Source: Desmodesmus armatus (lineage: Eukaryota > Chlorophyta > Chlorophyceae > Sphaeropleales > Scenedesmaceae). From it: a DNA stretch of 64,000 nucleotides. The translations under genes were made by a program, and so were the position numbers. The notes under the pieces are model-generated. The model was not told where the DNA came from and searched no databases. It saw only the letters and a program-made list of their open reading frames with translations. Below, piece after piece: positions 55,947-64,000 of the stretch (within the stretch, counting starts at the first letter, position 1; each line of letters opens with the position of its first letter). The stretch is from assembly GCA_007449985.2 (NCBI GenBank), contig VIIQ02000088.1, forward strand, positions 62,001 through 126,000. The letters run 5' to 3'.

Positions 55947-56105
55947 GGTACGCTACCCTCCCATATATGGGTATAGTACCCTACCCTATACTGGCACTGG
56001 TTACCATGAGACTTAGCTGGAAATACGGAACTACGCCAATACGGGGTAGATCTACGGACCTACGGCAGTAGGTGACCCTCAGACCTACGGCTGCCAACAT
56101 CCCTA
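55947..56105. repeat. Right terminus of the transposon
   Basis: Inner block 55947-56026 is the inverse of 42834-42907; 56040-56105 carries CCTACGG words and ends CAACATCCCTA, the exact inverse of the left terminus. Confidence 0.85.
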
Positions 56106-56113
56106 CCAATAAT
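56106..56113. repeat. Right target-site duplication (8 bp)
   Basis: CCAATAAT directly after the right terminus, identical to 42230-42237. Confidence 0.9.
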
Positions 56114-56301
56114 TCTTGTGCGCCATGCAGCCAGGCTTTGCTTTGCAGTACAAGGCGAGCACAGTTGCAAATGGCACCTCAGGAGGCACTTTCTGCATGT
56201 TGGTGCTGTGAAGCTGTAAGATTGGGCAACACATCAGACAGGCAGGTAAGGCACAATACTTATATAAATACGGCCCCAGTTGCCAGCCTGGACAGCCTCA
56301 C

Positions 56302-57848
56302 TCAGATAGGGCAGACAAGTAAGGCTACAGTTGATTGATGTTTGCTCCCCTGACAGGTCAAGCCGATGGGCTGATCAGTAGAGTAGAACAGTGCTGTCAG
56401 TTGCTTCAACCGTGTCATCTGCAGCAGCAAGGCCCCCCTCATGTCGCCAAGGCAACACATACTGAGCGCCCTAAGCTGAGTCAGCTGACACACCAGCGGC
56501 AGACCCTCCTCCCATGCACCCTCCCATGCACCCTTCAAGCTACCCAAGTGCAGAGTGCACAGCCCGCTCAGCCCCTGCAGAGGGACCAGCAGCTCTGCAC
56601 TATAAGGCACAAGCGCCATGTCCAGACACTGCAGCCCAGGGCAGCAGCTGACAAGGCGGCTGCCCTCAGGAGCTGCAAGACTCACTCCTGCAGGCTGACT
56701 AAGCTCCGTGATGATCAACTCCCGCAACCGCGGCAGCTGCCTGCCGACAGGAAACATGTGCTGCAGCGCACCTGCCGGCAGTGTGCAAGCCCTGATGTTG
56801 AGGTGCTGCAGCCTGCTGCTGGCTGTCAGGGCTGCGTAGGCTACTGCAGGGGGATTGTTGTCCTTCACCTCATCCCACAAAGTGCCTGTCAAGTCCATGT
56901 GTGTCAGCTGTGTCAGCTGCTGCAGGTGGGACAGCAGCTGTTCTGCCTCAGCTGCATACCCTGCTGCAGCAAAGGAGCAGTTCACAATCTGCAGGTGCTG
57001 CAGCAGGGTCTTGCCAGCCAGGACAGCTGGCTCCAACTTCACAGTTGTCTCCAGCTGCACAACATCACCAGACAACTGCAGACACGTGAGTCGCAGTATA
57101 CCAGACAGCATGCTGGCAGTGATGCTGACGCAGTTTATACCTTCACCCTGCACCTCATGGACCCGCAGGTCAACAAGCCGGGTCAAGGCCTGTAGGGGCT
57201 GCAGGGCTAGGCTGCCATCGTCAGGGCTCAAATAGGCTATGCCACCAAGCTCAAGGTAGGTGAGCTGCTGCAGCTGCTGCAACACACCCGTTGGGAACTG
57301 GTAGTATGGCCTACGGGGCAAGGGTTGGAACAGCCCCCTGAGGCTGAGGTGCTCCAGGCCTGGCAGCTGTGGCAACGCTGCTGCCAGTGCCTCATCCGCA
57401 TCCCCACACATGCCGCAGTCTTCAAGGCGCAGCTGCGTGAGGGTGGGACTCAGCATGCCTTGGAAGCTATCGCCCACCAGGAACATCTTCTTGGACTGGT
57501 AGCTGCGTAGCTGCATAGCCGCTGCTGGGTGTGGACAAGGGGAGAGGGGGGGGGAAACTCACCCCTATCACCCGTGTACTCCATGATGATACTGTCAACG
57601 TGCTGCCCATGCTTGTTCAGGTACAGCAGCACGCTGTCCACCTGCTCCTGTCCGGGCACACTTGCTGTGATGCTGCGCAGGGCCAGCACAGCTGCCTGGT
57701 GCAGCCTGCTGTGGGCCCTGGCGGCGCTGAACAGGCTGCGCTGGTCATCGGCTGCAAGGCACTGCATCACTGCCAGCAGGCAGGGGTCGGGCAGCTCCGG
57801 CAGCAAGAGCTCATCAGCCTCCACAGTTTCTGTCCTGCAAAGCAGCAT
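56302..57848 (-). CDS. LRR gene E: main exon, split from its tail by the transposon
   Basis: F-box-like start (LLLPELPDPCLLAVMQCLAA then DDQRSLFSAARAHSRLHQAA) and LRRs (LTQLRLEDCGMC, LEHLSLRGLFQP, LTYLELGGIAYL, LTCLQLSGDVVQ, LQHLNIRACTLP, LQCLDMALVPYS). The two parts are in different frames across 57523-57560: either a C run lost a base, or GTGAGT...ACCCAG there is a 38-nt intron. The family's phase-0 donor would fall after 56350, but it reads GGGAGC instead of GTGAGC, so the frame runs on 16 codons to a stop at 56302. Its normal last exon lies at 42047-42148 beyond the transposon. The ATG replaces the relatives' CRM start, which here reads CRT. Confidence 0.75.
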
Positions 57849-59700
57849 GAGCAGGCAAGCAGGTGCATGAGCTCACTGATACGCCAAAACGATGCCGCCA
57901 AAGCATGGTGGACCGGTCAGCATGGTCTCTACGTGTAACAGCAGCACCAGAACACAATGTGACAGGGTCCAAGATGTGGGACTGCACGAGGTTTGATCTT
58001 CAACAGCAAAACTGCAACATGCCCCGTGCAGCCAAGAGCAGCACTGAGCACAGGGTCCCGCATGAAAGGTTGCAGACTGTAGACCTGAAACTCACATGCC
58101 GTGGGGATCAGGTCAAGCCTTCAAGGCAGACACAATGTGTCTGTGTTGATCTGCTGATGTGGCACGGACGCGCCAAACGAAGTGGACACAGTCCAACACC
58201 GGGATATTGTTTTGCTTTTGAAGTTGTCTTACAGCATCTGATGACGTGCGATGCATGTTTACCCTTGAAGCAGGAATCTGGATCGCCACCCTGTTATAGT
58301 GAACGCCAGCAGTGTCAATAGCTGAGCTATGCTCCAGCTCTCTTTGTGAGCAGATGAGCAGTAGACTTGTTACACTGTTGCTGTCGTAGCACAAGGAAAA
58401 ACACTACTGTCTTGCGACAGCGTCTCAACCTATATAGGGGGAACTACCGGTCACGGTCAAAGACCGCACCACAGAACCGCGACCAGTGACTCAACATTGT
58501 CCAGGCACAACAGGGCCTGTACGTATCCAACATGTATCCAAATGCCAAGTCGTCACGTATGAACGACAGTCGTCAGACACGTAGGTCTGTCGTACTCGAT
58601 GAGTTAGTAACCTGGTCAAACATCAACACGCACAGACTGTGCAGCATGTGTTGACTGAACATCATATTCCAACACTCTTCAAAGATACAAGGTAGCCCAG
58701 GTAGCCCAATCTAATTTTGAAAGCTAATGGGTGCACTTCATAAGCCCAGCTTAAACAGCAGACTTCACACAATTGCACCACCATGCGGCCACATGCATGC
58801 GGCACAAGCACTGGCTGCCAACTAGCACTGCTGAGCAGTGAACTGCTGGCCCTGGATGACCTTTGAACCACCCCACAGAGCTAGCACAATTGAGGCTCTA
58901 TACCCTTTCTACTGCTGCTGTGCCCACACTCGCTAGGCCCCATCAGTGATGGGCCATCGCAAGCAGCAGTGCTAGCCCAGGGGGCCCTGCTGTTGCGCGC
59001 AACTGCTTTAATGGCTGAAGAAGTGCTGCAACCAAAGTACTGGCACACCATCCTCCTGCAGCTCCTGCTCCCTGTGACGGGTTGTAGAGGGTGCTGGTGC
59101 TGCTGCTTTTGAGGCTGCTGAATGGGTCCTTGGAGTGACTCCAGCACAAGCCTGCACAGGCACAAACGACAGACAGGGTGTCATGAAGCAGCAAACCACA
59201 AAGCACAGCAGGACAGGCGCAGCAGTGCAGGACAACACGCATGTAAGCAGTTGCAGCACACACCATGCCACAACTGGAAGGCCTTCTCGTCAGCCTCATT
59301 TTCACAAGGACTGTCTACCATCTGCCAACAGGGTCCCCCTTGATGCCGCTTTCGCCTCTTCCTTGTGACTCCCACCTCCCAATGCTGTACTCCCTGCCCC
59401 GCCTGACCACCACCTGCCTATCTCCTCTCCCGCCCAAGACATCACACCCGATATGCTCCCCAGCGCTCTCATACCTTGAAGCCCCGCCTGCCACCAGCAC
59501 CCCACAAGACAGCACCTCTAGCTAGTGTCTGCCGCATCAAGTGGCCTCAAGACACATGCCGCAGAGTCTGCTGCTGACTGACCAGCACCAGCAGCAGCTG
59601 CACGATGCAGCCTATTGGCAGGATATGAAACGGCACGCCCCAAGCCCTAGTTGCAGCTGCTGGCAGCCACCAATTACCCACCTGATTGCTGCTGCTGGAG
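57849..59700. other. Inter-gene region of the LRR array (E to F)
   Basis: No upstream motif of the A/B/C/F type above gene E, and no independent gene recognised. The part 59360-59700 is similar to 63490-63815, the matching region below gene G, so it belongs to the tandem unit. Confidence 0.5.
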
Positions 59701-61555
59701 TCACTCTGCCAGTCCTGCCGCCGCCTGCACTGCCACCTCAGGGTGGCTGTGGTTGAGGTAGCGCTGCAGCAGCTGGCGCCACACCGGCTCATCACCAGGG
59801 GCCTGCACATCAGACACAACAGCAAAGCAACAACAGCAAACAAGGCAGAGCATAAGTTGGGATCCCACAGGGTGAGAGCAAGCAATACAGCCGACACGGC
59901 CCCTCCATGCATGTCCGCCATGCCGTACATAGTGCAAGGCCAGCACAATTGAGCAGGGCACCGCAGGAGGTGTGGTTCTGCTTGGCAGGACTGTGAGAAT
60001 GCCACGCAGTGGACTAGCGGGCAAAGCACAAACTGGCCCGGAGCGTTTTAGCTTGACAGCCACAATCAGACACAGCAGGCATGTAAAGGTGAAAGTTGAA
60101 TCAGCCTTGGCTCACCTGGCTACTCAAGTTGACACTATAGTCAGCATCATAAATCAGTGCTGTCAGCTGCTTCAACTGTGTCATCTGCAGCACCACCTGT
60201 CCCACCGAGGAGTCCATGCTGCCAAGCTGACCCAAAAACAGCTCCCTGAGCCCTGTCAGCTCACACACCATCAGCAGACTCTCCTCCCCTGCAGACCCCA
60301 AGTGACCCAAACGCAGCGTGTGCAGGCCGCTCAGCCCCTGCAGTGGGGCCAGCAGCTGTGCGCTGTAAGGCACATTCCGCATGTCCAGGGACTGCAGCCC
60401 AGGGCAGCAGCTGACAAGGCTGCTGCCCTCAGGACCTGCCCCATCTTCCCGTCCCCCTGCTTGGCCATGGTCAAGGTCCATGATGTTGAGCTCCCGCAGG
60501 TGCGGCAGCTGCCGGCCAGCAGGGAACACGTGCTGCCACACACCTGCTGGCAGTCGGCAGTTGCTGATGTTGAGGTGCTGCAGCCTGCTGCTGGCTGTCA
60601 GGGCTGAGTAGGCTGCTGCAGGGGGGCTGTGGCCCTCATTATCACACCACAGAGTCCATGTTAGGTCCAGGTGTGTCAGCTGCTGCAGCTGCTGCAGGTG
60701 GGACAGCAGCTGCGCTAGCTTAGCTGCATACCCCGCTGCACCCACCATGCAATCGTTCATCTGTAGGTGCTGCAACCGAGTCTTGCCTGCCAGGACAGCT
60801 GGCTCCACCTCAACTTGTTCATACAACTGCAGACAGGTGAGGAGGTGGGCACCTGACAGCATGCTGGCTGTGAGCCTCAAGCTGTATGAGGGTACCTGTG
60901 CATGCTGAAGCCGGAGGTGGACCAGACCTGTCAAGGCCTGCAGGTGCTGCAGGGGGAGGCTGTCGTCGTCAGGACCCAGACAGCCTAGGTCATCAAGCTC
61001 AAGATACGTGAGCTGCTGCAGCTGCTGCAACACGCTGGTTGAGAACTGGTAGTATGGTCCAACGGTGAACAGCCCCTTGAGGCTGAGGTGCTGCAGGCTG
61101 GGCAGCTGTGGTAGTGCTGCTGCCAGTGCCTCAACTGCTGCATCGCCACACAGCCCGCAGTCTTCAAGGCGCAGCTGAGTGAGGGTGGGACCCAGCACGC
61201 CCTGAAGGCCATCACCCGCTAGCAGTATCTTCTTTGACTGCCAGCTGCGTAGCTGTGTAGCGAATTCTGTAGGCAGACGAAGGGAGATAGAGGCTTCACC
61301 CATGTACTCAATGCTGAAACTGTCCACGTGCTGCCCGTACTTGCTGAGGTACAGCAGCACGCTGTCCGCATCCTCCTGTCGGGTTGCGACTGCTGTGATG
61401 CTGCGCAGGGCCAGCACAGCTGCCTGGTGCAGCCTGCTGTGGGCCCTGGCAGCGTTGAGCACACTGCGCTGGTCTGCAAGGCACTGCAGCACTGCCAGCA
61501 GGCAGGGGTTGGGCAGCTCCCGCAACCAGAAACAGCCAGCCCCTGCGCCTGCCAT
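59701..61555 (-). CDS. LRR gene F, F-box-like with conserved 33-residue tail
   Basis: Exon 61555-60116 (480 codons, phase 0, GTGAGC donor) and last exon 59802-59701 (APGDEPVWRQLLQRYLNHSH then PEVAVQAAAGLAE, TGA). F-box-like part: WLRELPNPCLLAVLQCLADQ then RSVLNAARAHSRLHQAAVLA, two residues shorter than in the relatives. LRRs: LTQLRLEDCGLC, LQHLSLKGLFTV, LTYLELDDLGCL, LVHLRLQHAQVP, LTCLQLYEQVEV, LQHLNISNCRLP, LRELNIMDLDHG, LQSLDMRNVPYS, LHTLRLGHLGSA. The closest relative is gene E (GLFxP...YYQFxTxVLQQLQQLTYLEL shared). Frame intact; start follows a TGCAG acceptor. Confidence 0.82.
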
Positions 61556-63816
61556 CCTGCATGCAGCAACCGCACAACAAAGTCCAAGCACTTGCAAAGG
61601 CCCTAGATTGGGTCGCATACTCCTTCGACTGCCCGGTCGATCGCTGGGTAACTGTGCCCCTGTTGGAAGGCCGCTAGAAGGCACCTCTAGGGCAAGAACA
61701 GCAGTCACTGCATGGAAGGCCTGCATGCAAAGCAGGGCGCATGCAAGCTGAATCCACAGGTATATTGCATGCAGCATCGATCTTGCTGTACAGTTGAACA
61801 GTTATGTTGCAGCAAACACTCTGGTCTGCACAGTACTTCCCATCATGGCAGCAACAGGATCCTAGGCTGTCAGTGCTGCCCTACCTTGAAGACTGCTGCA
61901 CAATGTGTTTCCCTCTTACTTCAATTGTCAACTTGCTTCAAACAGAGTCAGGGACGGGATCGATGGGCGGTGTCGGAAAGTCGCGGGCTGATCTGAGAGC
62001 AGTTGCTTGCTGCAAGTGAAAGTGCGGAGTCAGTACCGCACAGTGGAGAAACCCAGGCACGTATGATGGAGAACTTCAGAACGTTCACAGTGTGCCGTTG
62101 GTGGTGTATCGTTGCATTGTTCAGTAAGGGTTTGATGGAAGGTCAATGGAAGGCTGCAAGCTTTGAGCAACCAGCCTGCACATTTGTTCTGGAGGTTGCT
62201 GCAAGAGTGCACCATGCACCATGCGCCGTGTGCACATGTATACTGCAGTACTTCCTACTGAGAGTGTAGACAACCTTGCAGCAAGGGTCAGCATATGGTC
62301 AATTGCACCATCCTCATGGTAGACTGAAGTTCAGTCACTGAACAGACTGTAAAGGCTATCAGCCCCCACTGCAACCAAGAGGGAGGCAGCAAAGTGAATG
62401 ATGACAGTCCCTGTCATCCTGAGGGCATGACACAACAGAACGCTGTGGTGCATGCTGCTTCTGCACTGCTGGATAAACCCTGCTGTCTGGGCAAGTGAAC
62501 CATATGCATCATCACAGCTGTGCATCCCATACTGGCACATGCATGCCTCAACATTTGTAGCTGTAAGCGCACTATGCAGGCAGCTGGCACTGGTAAGCAC
62601 ATCCCTCCTGCAACACCAACAATCCCCCTCTTTACGCCCATCTCACACCCCCTCTCATTCCGGATCCCTGGCCCGGAATGTTACCAATCCGACTTTCCCC
62701 TCGACACTCGTAACAGCAGCAGCCCCAACATGTTACCAAGTCTGCCACACAGTTGCCCTCGCACAACATGCATCATGCATGCATTGCATAACAAGTGTGC
62801 CAACCCACGCTGCCCACCTCGCCCAGCAGCACACAGTAGAATCTCCAAATAGTGGAAAGCCACCACAATTGTGACAAGACCCAGCAAGAATACCACCAGG
62901 CACTGGGACTGCATCCCAGACCCCCAACGCACACAGCACCCGATAGTGCAAAGTAGCAGGCGTAGACTGCATCCGTACAACCAACCACGCTGCTCAGGTC
63001 CCACACCCTATCGTGACACCACACACAGTCAGCACAGTTACTGCTGCCCTTACATGCCCCAGGTCTCTCCCCACCCCTCAAAATGGCCCCAGCCCCTGCC
63101 GGCTGCAGCTGCCACCATGCAGGCTGAGGTGGCAGTCCTCCCTCCTGCTGGGAGTGCTGCCCACTTCTGTGCTGCTGCCGACCCCACTCAGCACACCATC
63201 CCCCTGCATCTGCTGCTCCTTGCCAAGGGGTTTTGTGGTTGCTGCTGCTGCTCTTGAAGCTGCTGACTTGGTCCTTGGAGTGCCTCCAGCGCAAGTCTGC
63301 ACAGGCACAAACCACAGACTGGGCGTTGTGACGCAGAGCACAGCATGGCAGATGCACCAATGCAGGGACACGCACGCGCAGGAATACGCACGCGAGGCAG
63401 TTGCAGCAGAAACGATGCCACAGCAGGAAAGCCTCATACATGCAAGGACTGCATACCAACTGCTCACAGGGTAACCCTTGATGCCTTAGTTGCAACGTCC
63501 TCCTAACTCCCAACCCCTCATGCGGGGGTCCCTGCCCCGCCTGGTCACCACCTGCCTGTCTCCATTCCCGCCCAACCCAACATTCTCCCCAGCGCTCTCG
63601 CACACTCGAGGCCCGCCTGCCAGCAGCCCACAGCAGCGCCCCTAGTTTGTCTGCCGCATCAATTGAAGCTCAAGAGATACACTCTGCTGCTGACTGACCA
63701 TCACCAGCAGCTGCGGTATCATTCAGCCTATTAGCAGTATATGAAACGGCACGCCCCAGGCCTCATTTGCAGCTGCTGGCAACCACCAAGCACCCACCCG
63801 ATTGCTGCAGGCTTAG
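61556..63816. other. Inter-gene region of the LRR array (F to G)
   Basis: Holds the upstream motif of gene F (61974-61993). The part from about 63240 resembles the region below gene F at about 59100 onward. No independent gene recognised. Confidence 0.5.
61974..61993 (-). promoter_or_regulatory. Shared upstream motif of LRR genes (copy F)
   Basis: CGGAAAGTCGCGGGCTGATC on +, 419 bp upstream of the gene F start. The match to copy C extends about 25 bp further left (GGGACGG, ATC). Confidence 0.5.
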
Positions 63817-63918
63817 TCACTCTGCCAGTCCTGCCGCCGCCTGCTGTGCCAACACAGGGTCGCTGTGGTTGAGGTAGCGCTGCAGCAGCTGGCGCCACAC
63901 GGGCTCATCACCAGGGGC
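63817..63918 (-). CDS. LRR gene G: terminal exon only, gene continues past the window
   Basis: APGDEPVWRQLLQRYLNHSD then PVLAQQAAAGLAE and TGA after a TGTGCAG acceptor. Identical in length and phase to the last exons of B, C, D, E and F and most like that of F. The LRR exon is expected beyond 64000. Confidence 0.75.
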   Translation of the reverse strand, partial: APGDEPVWRQLLQRYLNHSDPVLAQQAAAGLAE

Positions 63919-64000
63919 CTGCACACAGCAACAGCATCAACTGATTCATGGCACAAGTTGGGGTAGCAGCCAGCAGCAGGCGATACAGCTGACGCCACCC

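Larger units (their letters stand above)
42238..56105. mobile_element. 13.9-kb KDZ-like DNA transposon inserted in LRR gene E
   Basis: Both ends carry TAGGGATGTTG in inverted orientation, followed by arrays of CGTAGG/CCTACG words. A second inverted block (42834-42907 and 55947-56026, including AAGTCTCATGGTAACCAGTG) lies further in. The element is flanked by identical 8-bp CCAATAAT. Inside are a KDZ-like transposase gene (+, 43386-48263) and a second gene (-, 52540-55401), convergent, separated by about 4 kb with a 170-bp satellite. Eight-base duplications and this transposase type agree with Zisupton/KDZ elements as known. hAT elements also duplicate 8 bp, but the transposase does not look like hAT. 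Confidence 0.85.

Noticed and set aside
42238..56105. hAT transposon, because of the 8-bp target duplication and TAGGG-like end
   Set aside because: The encoded transposase has CxC-like Cys residues and KDZ-type blocks (GENCEHTW, HGRGHGSECF) and no hAT dimerisation motif that I can see.
59547..60029. Alternative frame of the tail exon (CGASCCSATSTT type)
   Set aside because: It also recurs in several copies, but only because the nucleotides are conserved; the PVWRQLLQRYL frame matches the splice phase and the common stop.

Overview
This is nuclear DNA of a eukaryote, most likely a chlorophyte green alga. Genes are split by many short GT-AG introns. CAG/CTG tracts give poly-Ala, poly-Ser and poly-Gln, and introns carry long G or C homopolymers. 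There is a bacterial-type 16S rRNA methyltransferase (RsmG) with a long N-terminal extension that suggests an organelle protein, a plant/algal-style chromate transporter, and many F-box-like leucine-rich-repeat (LRR) genes. Species cannot be fixed from the sequence. No rRNA, tRNA, CRISPR or prokaryotic operon was found. Exon boundaries below were read by eye from splice signals and reading-frame continuity.

Layout. 0.5-1.0 kb: a possible RRM-like exon (-). 2.6-3.7 kb: a small two-exon membrane protein (-). 4.0-4.2 kb: two abutting perfect palindromes. 4.5-9.4 kb: RsmG (-), six exons, with pieces of at least four exons tandemly copied inside the gene or just past its end. 10-16 kb: an F-box/LRR gene (+) in which almost every exon is tandemly duplicated, ending in a repeated 3' exon. 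17.8-19.7 kb: LRR gene A (-). 20.2-23.8 kb: chromate transporter (+). 25.1-28.5 kb: a 3.4-kb element bounded by inverted repeats and holding one or two unrecognised genes. 30.6-64 kb: a tandem array of LRR genes B to G, all (-), with a unit of about 4 kb. Each intact member has one long exon (F-box-like N-terminus plus LRRs) and a 102-bp last exon encoding a shared 33-residue tail.

The main find is at 42238-56105: a 13.9-kb DNA transposon with inverted termini and a perfect 8-bp target-site duplication. It encodes a KDZ (Kyakuja-Dileera-Zisupton)-like transposase on + and a second, unrecognised gene on -. It lies inside the last intron of LRR gene E, so E's LRR exon (56350-57848) and its tail exon (42047-42148) are now about 14 kb apart. 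Without the element the intron would be about 325 bp, as in the paralogues. The splice donor facing the insertion has changed from GT to GG.

A second theme is exon-scale tandem duplication in three unrelated neighbouring genes (2.6-16.5 kb). Several genes also have one-base frame breaks, some next to homopolymers, so assembly error must be separated from true decay.
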